Assembly: GCA_049644265.1 (NCBI GenBank)
Contig: JBARRO010000256.1
Location: forward strand, 1 to 7,716
Direction: 5' to 3'
Length of the DNA: 7,716 nt
From: JBARRO01 sp049644265
GTDB lineage: Bacteria > Bacteroidota > Ignavibacteria > UBA10030
This document shows positions 1 through 6,657 of the stretch, in pieces. A program made the translations under genes and the position numbers. Position 1 is the first letter of the stretch, and every line of letters begins with the position of its first letter. Below the pieces are notes generated by a model. It saw nothing but the letters and a program-made list of their open reading frames with translations, was not told where the DNA came from and searched no databases.

Positions 1-124
1 GTGTGAGGACGGTGTTTTCATCTACCAGGAAAGACTTCAAGCCTTTCTTTGCGGCCTCAACGATATCCTTCTCTGTGACCAGTTTTTTTTGCATGTCCGG
101 GCAGTTAGTGATAGAGTTTTCCAT
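1..124 (-). CDS. 5' part of an unidentified gene, C-terminus outside the window
   Basis: A reading frame opens at the tail of rlpA and runs off the left edge. From the ATG at 94 it reads MQKKLVTEKDIVEAAKKG and continues to ...DENTVLT. A second in-frame ATG at 124 would add ten residues (MENSITNCPD) and overlap the rlpA stop by 20 bp. GGGG lies just upstream of 124 and no clear Shine-Dalgarno lies before 94, so the start is undecided. The N-terminus (basic residues, LVTEKDI, Ala/Lys helix, then a beta-like TVLT) recalls the short N-terminal segment of EutQ and some other microcompartment-associated enzymes. Only about 40 residues are visible, so I assign no function. The tight packing with rlpA suggests it is the next gene of the alr-manC-rlpA operon. 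Confidence 0.6.
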   Translation of the reverse strand, partial: MENSITNCPDMQKKLVTEKDIVEAAKKGLKSFLVDENTVLT

Positions 125-596
125 CGCCCCATTCAATCACATCAAGCCTGACCCTCGTGGTTCCTGTCTTGATCAGGTTGATTTGCTTCGCAGCCCCCAA
201 TGATAAATCAATCAGGCGCCCCTCGACATACGGACCGCGGTCGTTCACCCTCACCACCACCTGTAGCTTGTTTTCGAGGTTTGTGACCCGGATCTTTGTG
301 CCAAAGGGGAAGGTTCGATGGGCAGCGGTCAAGTCATTCATGTCGAAAATCTCACCGTTTGCAGCCTGTTTTCCGTGGAAGTCCTGAGCATAATACGAGG
401 CAACGCCCTCGAGGGTGAGGAGCACCCGCCCCGTTGAGGGGCGGGCATTCGCAGGTTCCAGAGTCGGAGTTTCTTTTGGAGGAACGACACCTTCTGATCG
501 TTTCCCCTCTTTCTCAGCAAACCGCGGAGAAGAAGCGCAGCCGCTCAATCCAAGGACCAGGAGATACGCCACAGTTCTCCGGCTAGAGATACCCAT
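105..596 (-). CDS. rlpA: RlpA-family septal lipoprotein (double-psi beta-barrel lytic transglycosylase)
   Basis: A 163-residue RlpA-family lipoprotein. Family members cleave glycan strands lacking stem peptides, at the septum or envelope. The N-terminus has two arginines, a hydrophobic stretch and a lipobox LSGC at 17-20, so Cys20 should be lipidated after signal peptidase II cleavage. Residues 21-58 are a Pro/Glu/Lys-rich linker. The double-psi beta-barrel spans about 64-155, with GVASYYA (64-70), GEIFD (81-85), LTAAHRTFPFGT (89-100), VRVNDRGPY (115-123) and LIDLS (128-132). Glu82, His93 and Asp119 line up with the active-site residues reported for Pseudomonas RlpA, so it is probably catalytic. 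There is no C-terminal SPOR domain, unlike the long proteobacterial form. The ATG at 596 lies inside the end of manC (14-bp overlap), with GGAAG about 8 nt upstream, implying translational coupling. Family call is secure; enzyme activity is inferred. Confidence 0.93.
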   Translation of the reverse strand: MGISSRRTVAYLLVLGLSGCASSPRFAEKEGKRSEGVVPPKETPTLEPANARPSTGRVLLTLEGVASYYAQDFHGKQAANGEIFDMNDLTAAHRTFPFGTKIRVTNLENKLQVVVRVNDRGPYVEGRLIDLSLGAAKQINLIKTGTTRVRLDVIEWGDGKLYH

Positions 597-1668
597 TCAT
601 CTGCTTCCGACGCATGTAGTCAACAATCTCCTTTACATCCTGCGAGCGGTCTTTCTTGCAGACGAGGATGGCATCGTCCGTTGCAATGATAATCAAATCA
701 TCAACACCGAGCGTTGCAACAATTTTGTTTCCCGCATCGACAAAGTTGCGCCGGGAGTCCTTGCTAATCACGATGCCCCGCACTGCATTTCCCTCACCGT
801 CGACCGTGCTCATGCGTACAACTTCATCCCACGACCCGACGTCGCTCCATCCGAAGTTGCCTTTTGCGACGTAGACGTTCGAGGCCTTCTCCATAACGCC
901 GTAGTCGATGGAGATACTGCGGATCAGTCCGTAGGTGTGCTCCAACGCCTGTTGGTACTGCGGCGTTCCCATGCTGCTTTCGAGTACGGAGAGTTGTTCA
1001 GCCAGGTCCGGGAGGTTCCTGCCAATTTCTCGCAGGATCGCGTCCGCCTTCCAAACAAACATGCCGCTGTTCCAGAGAAAGTCACCGCTCTTCAGGAATT
1101 TCTCGGCCGTTTCAAGATTCGGCTTCTCCGCAAAGGTCCGAACGCGATACACCCCTTCTGTATGATAGGGATTCCTTTCGGTCGAGTCTTCGTACTGGAT
1201 GTATCCGAACCCCGTTTCCGGATGCGAAGGTTTGATTCCAATTGTCACGAGTGCGTTGGTCTCTTCTGCAACACGAACAGCAAGGCGAAGAATACGGACC
1301 GATTCTTCGATGTCCTTGATGACATGGTCGGACGGCAGAACAACCATGACGCCGTTTGGATCGATCCGCCGAATCCATGTCGCCGCCAGGCCGATGCATG
1401 GAGCTGTGTTGCGCCCTACGGGCTCGACGAGGATGTTTTCAGAAGGAAGGAACGGAAGCTGCTTGTGAACGAGCTCCTGGTGAAGAGCATTCGTCACCAC
1501 GAATGTGTTCATGGGGGGAATGAACGACGTGATTCGTGCAACTGTATTCTGGATCATTGTCCCCGCCCCGGCGATCTCGAGGAACTGCTTTGGTGTGCGC
1601 TCGCGACTTCGCGGCCAGAATCGTGTTCCCGCGCCGCCAGCGATGATCACCGCATAGAGTTGGGCCAT
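583..1668 (-). CDS. manC: Mannose-1-phosphate guanylyltransferase (short form)
   Basis: A 361-residue cytoplasmic nucleotidyltransferase making GDP-mannose from GTP and mannose-1-phosphate, for surface polysaccharide, glycan or deoxysugar synthesis. Visible motifs are the nucleotide-binding signature GGAGTRFWPRSR...PKQFL (11-30), VEPVGRNTAP (81-90), the metal-binding LPSDH (111-115), ETGFGYI (151-157), the FAEKP substrate motif (179-183), WNSGMF (199-204), SIDYGVMEK (253-261) and WSDVGSWD (274-281). It ends after the left-handed helix region and lacks the roughly 110-residue cupin phosphomannose isomerase domain of bifunctional AlgA/ManC proteins. Mannose-6-phosphate must therefore come from another enzyme. 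The ATG at 1668 lies 9 bp after the stop of the preceding gene, with no clear Shine-Dalgarno site. Its 3' end overlaps rlpA. A close relative using another sugar-1-phosphate is possible, but FAEKP and the overall pattern favour mannose. Confidence 0.95.
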   Translation of the reverse strand: MAQLYAVIIAGGAGTRFWPRSRERTPKQFLEIAGAGTMIQNTVARITSFIPPMNTFVVTNALHQELVHKQLPFLPSENILVEPVGRNTAPCIGLAATWIRRIDPNGVMVVLPSDHVIKDIEESVRILRLAVRVAEETNALVTIGIKPSHPETGFGYIQYEDSTERNPYHTEGVYRVRTFAEKPNLETAEKFLKSGDFLWNSGMFVWKADAILREIGRNLPDLAEQLSVLESSMGTPQYQQALEHTYGLIRSISIDYGVMEKASNVYVAKGNFGWSDVGSWDEVVRMSTVDGEGNAVRGIVISKDSRRNFVDAGNKIVATLGVDDLIIIATDDAILVCKKDRSQDVKEIVDYMRRKQMNGYL

Positions 1669-1677
1669 ACGGACGCG

Positions 1678-2487
1678 TTATTCAAACATCGTCTTGAAAT
1701 CGCGGAGGACTTCGATTCCCGGATCGAGCAAACCCGCCCGGGCCGAAGGGTCAGCTTTTGACCATTGGGCGAAGGAATCCTGGATATTGGTTGTAAGGTT
1801 CATGACACGGACATCATCAAGAAGCTGGTTGACAAAAATGTACGCGAGAAAATCGGAGAGATGCTGGCAGTATTGTCGATAGTCTTCGGGAAGACTTTCT
1901 CCTCCGGCAACCACTTTGGCCTCAGTGACCAGTTGCTCCAGAAGAGGAGTCCGGTCATCCGATCCGCTTTGCACCGCCTCAAGGAATTTGTCGAGGAGAG
2001 CGGAGAACTGCTGCACCTGCTCCTCCCCGCCCACAGCCGACATTGCCTGAGGAACCACCTCGCCAACTGCGGGCTCAGGCTGCGGGGGAAGATCTGTGGG
2101 CACGGACGCTGAAGGAGTTTCCTGTGGCTCGCCCGTTGTAGGTTCGCTCGCAAAAACCGACTCGAGCGCCCGGGCATCCGCCTCGAGGCCGACACCGGGC
2201 TCTCCTACCGCTGAACGGAACGCCGAGAACACCATCGTCTCTTCTTCCAGAGTCGACTCAGTTCTGGAGGAATCTTTTTCAACGCTGTCGGCAACCCACA
2301 TCAGTCTCAGGGCAAAATCCGAAAAGTTCTTCACTTTGAAGAGCTGCTTTAATTCCTCCCGAACATCCGGCGCGGCACCGAGCTTATCCCTGAGCTTCTC
2401 AAAGATCGACTCGTGTTCCGGATTGGAAAGCGCCTTCCGCGGAAGGCGGTCAAGAAGCGCTGCAATATATTGTTGCGTCCTGGTCAT
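1678..2487 (-). CDS. Protein of unknown function between alr and manC
   Basis: A 269-residue soluble protein that I do not recognise. No signal peptide or membrane segment is visible. An N-terminal helical part (about 1-92: MTRTQQYIAALLDRL..., KLRDKLGAAPDVREELKQLF, FALRLMWVADSVE) and a C-terminal helical part (about 155-269: QFSALLDKFLEAV, YRQYCQHLSDFLAYIFVNQLLDDVRVMNL) are joined by an acidic Pro/Ser/Thr/Ala-rich linker (about 95-152). There are no P-loop, zinc or obvious catalytic motifs, so a scaffold or adaptor role is as likely as an enzyme. I chose the ATG at 2487 because it forms an ATGA overlap with the alr stop (TGA at 2486-2484). An alternative ATG at 2532 would place 15 more residues inside alr. 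Continuous reading frame and coupling to alr and manC argue that it is a real, co-translated gene. Cell-envelope involvement is inferred only from position. Confidence 0.85.
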   Translation of the reverse strand: MTRTQQYIAALLDRLPRKALSNPEHESIFEKLRDKLGAAPDVREELKQLFKVKNFSDFALRLMWVADSVEKDSSRTESTLEEETMVFSAFRSAVGEPGVGLEADARALESVFASEPTTGEPQETPSASVPTDLPPQPEPAVGEVVPQAMSAVGGEEQVQQFSALLDKFLEAVQSGSDDRTPLLEQLVTEAKVVAGGESLPEDYRQYCQHLSDFLAYIFVNQLLDDVRVMNLTTNIQDSFAQWSKADPSARAGLLDPGIEVLRDFKTMFE

Positions 2488-3608
2488 GAGTTTGTGTACA
2501 CCCTCGGGACTCTTGCAGAGATTCCGCAACAAATCTCATACGGAATTGTCCCCATTCTATCCGCAAGATCCCACGCTGTGATTTGCTGGTCCCCCTGCCG
2601 GCCGACAAGAATGGCTTCATCTCCGACGGAGACATCATTCATCCCACAATCCACCATGCATTGGTCCATGCAAATTGTCCCCACCACAGGGTGGCGTTGA
2701 CCGTTGATGAGTGCAACTGATTTTCCCGTCAGGAGCCTTGAAAATCCGTCTGCGTAACCGATCGGAAGTGTCGCGATCGTCGTCCTTCGCCTGGCGATAA
2801 ACCTGCGGCCATAACTCACGCTCTCTCCCGGATCGATCTGTTTGACCAGGGAGACACTGGTTTTGAGTGTCATCGCGGGTTTCAATGGCACGCTCTCCGA
2901 GGTTTCCCTGGAAGGGTAGTAGCCGTACATCATGATGCCGCAGCGTACCATCGAGTGGCGGGATTCGGGAAGGTCGAGAATCGCCGCGCTGTTTGCACAA
3001 TGCGTCAAGGAAGCATCGAGCCCGATATGACGGGCAGTTTCGATCGCACGGACAAACTCGCCGAGCTGACGCTGGGCGAACGATTTGTCCCGCTCATCCG
3101 CGTTTGCAAAGTGGGTAAACATGCCCTTGACATCAATCCTCTTGCTTTTTCCCAGGGCCAGCAGAACCGGATCCAGCTCCCTCACCTTGACACCGATTCG
3201 GTTCATCCCGGTATCAATTTTCAGATGGGCCGGGATTGTTTTCCTGAACCGCTTCCCGATCGTCTCGATAATCTCCACATCCGCTGAAGAGCTTATTGTC
3301 GGTTCAAGATCGTGGTGGGCGCAGAGTTCAGTTTGGGCTTTGTTGCCAACAGTGAACACATGAATAGGCTTTCGGATTCCCGCCTCTCTCAGTCGAACTC
3401 CCTCCTCAGCAAATGCCACGCCGAGATAATCCACGTGTCGCTTTTCAATGAACCTGGCTACATCTATCAACCCGTGGCCATAGGCATTTGCTTTGACCAC
3501 GCCCATGATTTTCACTTGAGCTCCAACCCGTTTTCTCACGCCACCGAGATTGAATGCGATTGCCTGAAGGTCAATCTGAGCGAGAGTTGGTCGGGTGGGT
3601 TTTTCCAA
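2484..3608 (-). CDS. alr: Alanine racemase
   Basis: A 374-residue PLP-dependent alanine racemase (fold type III) that interconverts L- and D-alanine for peptidoglycan. The Schiff-base lysine is Lys39 in VVKANAYGHG (37-46). The second catalytic base is Tyr266 in ESVSYGRR (262-269). Also seen are LKIDTGMNRIG (129-139), the GMFTHFANAD segment (162-171), LPIGYADGF (281-289) and CMDQCMVD (313-320). Length is normal for the family. The start appears to be TTG at 3608, giving MEKPTRPTLAQIDL. No in-frame ATG lies between the promoter and this point, and the next Met is too far inside the barrel. The ribosome-binding site is weak, with AGGAA about 20 nt upstream. It is the first gene of the envelope operon, sits behind a near-consensus promoter (3659-3687) and overlaps the next gene by 4 bp. 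Confidence 0.96.
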   Translation of the reverse strand: MEKPTRPTLAQIDLQAIAFNLGGVRKRVGAQVKIMGVVKANAYGHGLIDVARFIEKRHVDYLGVAFAEEGVRLREAGIRKPIHVFTVGNKAQTELCAHHDLEPTISSSADVEIIETIGKRFRKTIPAHLKIDTGMNRIGVKVRELDPVLLALGKSKRIDVKGMFTHFANADERDKSFAQRQLGEFVRAIETARHIGLDASLTHCANSAAILDLPESRHSMVRCGIMMYGYYPSRETSESVPLKPAMTLKTSVSLVKQIDPGESVSYGRRFIARRRTTIATLPIGYADGFSRLLTGKSVALINGQRHPVVGTICMDQCMVDCGMNDVSVGDEAILVGRQGDQQITAWDLADRMGTIPYEICCGISARVPRVYTNS

Positions 3609-3658
3609 GGTGGTGCGACGTTCTCTATTCCTGGAAAAAAGTGGAAAAATCTGGGTTG

Positions 3659-3687
3659 AATATAACTCTTATGGGTTTGAATGTCAA
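3659..3687 (-). promoter_or_regulatory. Promoter of the alr operon
   Basis: On the minus strand TTGACA (3687-3682) is followed by a 17-bp spacer and TATATT (3664-3659), a near-perfect sigma-70-type match. In Bacteroidota terms it also reads TTG, 20 bp, TATATTCA, a partial match (6 of 8) to the TAnnTTTG -7 element. Initiation would fall near 3652, leaving a leader of about 45 nt before the TTG start codon of alr. Confidence 0.8.
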
Positions 3688-3707
3688 CGAACAGGGTCAA
3701 AACACAA

Positions 3708-3733
3708 AACCCACTGACGAAAATCAGTGGGTT
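3708..3733 (-). terminator. Intrinsic terminator after atpC
   Basis: A perfect 10-bp inverted repeat (AACCCACTGA with TCAGTGGGTT, 6-nt loop TTTTCG on the minus strand) begins 3 bp beyond the atpC stop. It is followed on the minus strand by a T-rich tract (TTGTGTTTT). It closes the atpDC transcript and lies about 20 bp upstream of the alr promoter, insulating the two units. Confidence 0.88.
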
Positions 3734-3736
3734 CTT

Positions 3737-4147
3737 TTAGACTCGGCGTGCGATTCTTAGTCGGTTGACCGCGCGGGAGAGTGCCGCACGGGCACGATCA
3801 ATGTCTGTTTCCAGTTTCTTCTCTGCAAGCCTTTTCTCCGCCCTGGTTTTGGCAGCATTCGCACGGTCGACGTCGATTTCGTCGGAACGTTCCGCCGTTT
3901 CCACCAGCGCCACGACTTTGTTGTCACGGACTTCGACGAATCCCCCGCTCGTGGCGTATCGTGCTTCCTTCCCGTCGGCCCCGAGCACTTTGATTTCACC
4001 AACCTTGAGTGACGCCAGCATCGGCGCATGGCTTCGCAGCACCTGGAATCCCCCCATGACTCCCGGCGCGCTGAAGCTTTCCACCTCCGCACTGACGACC
4101 GTCTTCCGCGGCGTGACGATTTCCAGATGAAACGTCTTGTCGGCCAC
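3737..4147 (-). CDS. atpC: F1F0 ATP synthase epsilon subunit
   Basis: A 136-residue epsilon subunit of the F1 central stalk, which couples gamma rotation to the c-ring and can inhibit ATP hydrolysis. The N-terminal beta-sandwich (about 1-85) shows FHLEIVTPRKTVVSAEVESFSAPG (6-29), the SHAPMLASLKVGEI segment (39-52) and SGGFVEVRDNKVVALVETAE (67-86). The canonical GEFGVLPGHAP stretch is divergent here (MGGFQVLRSHAP). The C-terminal helical hairpin (about 90-136, DRANAAKTRAEKRLAEKK...) is present and rich in Lys/Arg/Ala, so this is not a short epsilon lacking that domain. The start is GTG at 4147, only 2 bp after the atpD stop, which implies coupled translation. A terminator follows the stop directly. 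Confidence 0.95.
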   Translation of the reverse strand: MADKTFHLEIVTPRKTVVSAEVESFSAPGVMGGFQVLRSHAPMLASLKVGEIKVLGADGKEARYATSGGFVEVRDNKVVALVETAERSDEIDVDRANAAKTRAEKRLAEKKLETDIDRARAALSRAVNRLRIARRV

Positions 4148-4149
4148 GT

Positions 4150-5559
4150 CTATGCCGCCTGCAGTTTTTTGGCCTGTTCAAACGCCTCTTCGATGGTCCC
4201 TACATAGAGGAATGCGTTCTCTGGAAGACTGTCGCACTCGCCGTCAAGAATTGACTTGAACCCTCGGATAGTGTCCTCGAGTTTCACGTACTTTCCGGCA
4301 ATGCCGGTGAACTCCTCCGCGACGAAGAACGGCTGCGAAAGGAATTTCTGGATTTTCCTGGCCCGCGCGACGGCAAGCTTGTCTTCATCAGAAAGCTCAT
4401 CCATTCCGAGGATGTTGATGATATCCTGCAGATCCTTGTAGGTTTGGAGTGTCTCCTTGACTTTTTTCGCAACTTCATAATGCTCCTCACCAACGACTCC
4501 CGGCTCAAGAATGCGGGAAGTGGAATCCAATGGATCGACCGCCGGGTAAATACCGAGTTCCGAAATCTGACGGCTCAACACGGTCGTCGCATCAAGATGT
4601 GAGAAGGTAGTCGCGGGTGCCGGATCCGTGAGATCGTCTGCGGGAACGTAGATTGCCTGCACAGAGGTGATGGAACCTTTCTTGGTCGACGTAATGCGCT
4701 CCTGCAGCTCACCCATTTCAGTCCCAAGCGTCGGCTGGTAACCGACTGCCGATGGCATGCGTCCCAGCAACGCTGAAACTTCGGAGCCTGCCTGTACGAA
4801 TCGAAAGATGTTGTCGATAAAAAGCAGCACATCCTTGCCCTCTTCATCCCGAAAATATTCCGCCATCGTCAGAGCCGTAAGACCGACCCGTTGTCGTGCA
4901 CCGGGCGGTTCGTTCATTTGACCGAACACGAGCGCCGTCTTGCTGAGCACTCCCGATTCCTTCATTTCAAGCCACAAGTCGTTCCCTTCTCTCGTTCGTT
5001 CTCCGACTCCGGCAAACACGGAATATCCTCCGTGGTGCATGGCGATGTTGTGAATCAATTCCTGAATAATAACCGTCTTGCCGACGCCCGCGCCGCCAAA
5101 GAGTCCCGTCTTTCCACCCTTCGTGTAGGGCTCGAGCATGTCGATGACTTTGATGCCGGTCTCAAACATCTCTTTCTTCGTTGTGAGCTGGTCAAAGGAG
5201 GGTGAAGGACGGTGAATCGGATATTCTGTCTTTGCTTCAATCGGCGGCAATCCGTCGATTCCCGCTCCCAGTACATTAATGAGCCGGCCGAGAACGTTCG
5301 GACCGACAGGAACTTTGATGGGAGAACCCGTGTCGATTGCCTTCATTCCCCGGACAAGGCCATCCGTTGAATCCATGGCAACCGTCCGCACCCGGTTTTC
5401 ACCGAGCTGCTGCTGGACTTCCACTATGAGTACCTCTTCAACGCCTTCAACGTTTTTGCGGGGAATCTTGACCGCGTTGAGAATTGAGGGGAGCTTCCCA
5501 CCGGGAAAATCAAGGTCGACGACGGGTCCAATGACCTGGACAATAGTTCCTTCAATCAT
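4150..5559 (-). CDS. atpD: F1F0 ATP synthase catalytic beta subunit
   Basis: A 469-residue beta subunit carrying the catalytic ATP sites of F1. It has the N-terminal beta-barrel (1-80, GTIVQVIGPVVDLDF), P-loop GGAGVGKT (155-162), GVGERTREGND with the catalytic glutamate at 187 (184-194), Walker B VLLFIDNIFRF (244-254), the ALLGRMPSAVGYQPTL signature (263-278), YVPADDLTDPAP (304-315), and the DELSDED form of the DELSEED loop near residue 385. Full family length with no lesions. The ATG at 5559 has AAAGG at 5570-5566, a 6-nt spacing. Only atpD and atpC are present here. The other subunits must be encoded elsewhere, a split arrangement known in Bacteroidota and green sulfur bacteria. Its own promoter lies in the upstream gap. 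Confidence 0.98.
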   Translation of the reverse strand: MIEGTIVQVIGPVVDLDFPGGKLPSILNAVKIPRKNVEGVEEVLIVEVQQQLGENRVRTVAMDSTDGLVRGMKAIDTGSPIKVPVGPNVLGRLINVLGAGIDGLPPIEAKTEYPIHRPSPSFDQLTTKKEMFETGIKVIDMLEPYTKGGKTGLFGGAGVGKTVIIQELIHNIAMHHGGYSVFAGVGERTREGNDLWLEMKESGVLSKTALVFGQMNEPPGARQRVGLTALTMAEYFRDEEGKDVLLFIDNIFRFVQAGSEVSALLGRMPSAVGYQPTLGTEMGELQERITSTKKGSITSVQAIYVPADDLTDPAPATTFSHLDATTVLSRQISELGIYPAVDPLDSTSRILEPGVVGEEHYEVAKKVKETLQTYKDLQDIINILGMDELSDEDKLAVARARKIQKFLSQPFFVAEEFTGIAGKYVKLEDTIRGFKSILDGECDSLPENAFLYVGTIEEAFEQAKKLQAA

Positions 5560-5615
5560 GCATTGCCTTTCATGTGAACAGGAGAATTCCGGCGAAATTG
5601 CAGAGAATCAGGTGT

Positions 5616-5646
5616 CAAAGATAGGGAAAATTGGTTCTCTAATCAA
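5616..5646 (-). promoter_or_regulatory. Bacteroidota-type promoter for atpDC
   Basis: On the minus strand TTG (5646-5644) is followed by 20 bp and TATCTTTG (5623-5616). This fits the Bacteroidota primary-sigma pattern (TTG near -33, TAnnTTTG near -7). The downstream TTGACA-like string at 5618-5613 has no -10 at the right distance, so the Bacteroidota reading is preferred. Initiation near 5610 would give a leader of about 50 nt. The -33 element overlaps the ypdA stop codon. Confidence 0.6.
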
Positions 5647-6596
5647 TGGGATTTTGTAATCGTCGCAACGATCCTGGCGCCATGGAGCCGGCCATTTTCG
5701 ATGAAAATTTTGTTATTGAATTTGCCGGCGGCAATGGAGCCCGCGACGAACAGCCCGGGAACGTTCGTTTCCATGCTCTGCGGATCGTGAACCGGTGAAA
5801 GGGACCCAGGCTCGATACGTACGCCGGCAGTTTCCAGCAGTCCGTTGTCGGGCCGATAGCCGATCATCACAAAAACATGGTCGTTCGGGATCTCGAGCCT
5901 TTGCTTCCCTTCCACGATGATGGTCCGGTCCCGGATCTCAGCAATTGTTGAATCGAAATGCGACTTGATATCGCCCGCTTTCATTCGGTTTTCAATGTCC
6001 GGAAGAAGCCAATATTTGACTCCCTCACTCAACCGGGGACCCCTGTGGATCATCGTCACTTCGACCCCATGTCGAAACAACTCCAACGCCATATCGACAG
6101 CGGAATTTCTTCCCCCGACAATCGCTACATTCCGGCCAAAGTATTGGAACGGCTCCGTATAGTACCGATGAACTTTCGGAAGTTTCGAGCCCGGAATTTC
6201 GTACGGATTCGGGTGATCATAATATCCGGCTGCAACCACAACGTTGCGTGCGGAAAACCCGGTGCCGTTTGTCTTGACAAGGAATCCCCCCGGACCTGAG
6301 GTGATTGATACGACCATTTCATCATACCGCACTTGTAGCTGATACTCTTTTGCGACGCGTTGGTAGTATCTCAGTGCATCGACACGAGAAGGCCGGAATG
6401 TGGATGTAATGAAAGGAACATTTCCTATCTCGAGAAGTTCAGGGGTAGAAAAGAAGGTCATATTCGTCGGAAACCGGCGAATCGCGTCGGTGAGGCCGCC
6501 TTTCTCGAGGATCAAGTGAGAGAGGCCTTTCCTGACACATTCAATGGCACATGCCAGCCCAGCAGGACCTGAACCTATAATGAGCAGATCAACCAT
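5643..6596 (-). CDS. ypdA: YpdA-family FAD/NAD(P)H oxidoreductase (putative bacillithiol disulfide reductase)
   Basis: A 317-residue flavoprotein of the YpdA (Bdr) family. Characterised members reduce oxidised bacillithiol with NADPH; green sulfur bacteria are reported to make N-methyl-bacillithiol. The FAD site is LLIIGSGPAGLA (4-15), the NAD(P)H site AIVGGRNSAVDMAL (158-171), and the C-terminal FAD contact VPGLFVAGSIAAG (279-291). YpdA-type signatures include AAGYYDHPNPYEIPG (122-136), KVHRYYTEPF (141-150), KYWLLPDIENR (194-204) and FIENGRLHGARI (298-309). There is no CxxC, so it is not thioredoxin reductase. The redox cysteine of YpdA (GPCG) is alanine here (GPAG, Ala12); the only cysteines are Cys16 and Cys20. 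I start at ATG 6596, directly before the FAD fold with GAGG upstream; the longer frame to 6683 merely translates a tRNA fragment. Substrate is inferred. Confidence 0.85.
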   Translation of the reverse strand: MVDLLIIGSGPAGLACAIECVRKGLSHLILEKGGLTDAIRRFPTNMTFFSTPELLEIGNVPFITSTFRPSRVDALRYYQRVAKEYQLQVRYDEMVVSITSGPGGFLVKTNGTGFSARNVVVAAGYYDHPNPYEIPGSKLPKVHRYYTEPFQYFGRNVAIVGGRNSAVDMALELFRHGVEVTMIHRGPRLSEGVKYWLLPDIENRMKAGDIKSHFDSTIAEIRDRTIIVEGKQRLEIPNDHVFVMIGYRPDNGLLETAGVRIEPGSLSPVHDPQSMETNVPGLFVAGSIAAGKFNNKIFIENGRLHGARIVATITKSH

Positions 6597-6617
6597 TGTT
6601 GTTCCCTCTACAACAAA

Positions 6618-6637
6618 AAATCCGCCGTGGCGGATTT
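6618..6637 (-). terminator. Intrinsic terminator or attenuator between the tRNA fragment and ypdA
   Basis: Perfect 9-bp inverted repeat (AAATCCGCC with GGCGGATTT, 2-nt centre). On the minus strand it is followed by TTTGTTG, which with the stem's own end makes six T in a row. It lies 21 bp downstream of the tRNA-Thr 3' fragment and ends 21 bp before the ypdA start codon. It was probably the terminator of the original tRNA-Thr gene and may now limit read-through into ypdA. Confidence 0.75.
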
Positions 6638-6657
6638 CTCGAATTGTTTGTTTAGCT

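Noticed and set aside
415..1761. 448-codon open frame on the plus strand
   Set aside because: It lies entirely antisense to manC, the end of rlpA and the edge of the unknown gene, which carry clear family motifs. Its translation has no recognisable domain and no ribosome-binding site, so it is a codon-bias shadow.
5613..5618. TTGACA on the minus strand considered as the atpD -35 box
   Set aside because: No acceptable -10 lies 16-18 bp downstream (TCGCCG at 17 bp), while the overlapping TATCTTTG fits as a -7 element with TTG 20 bp upstream.
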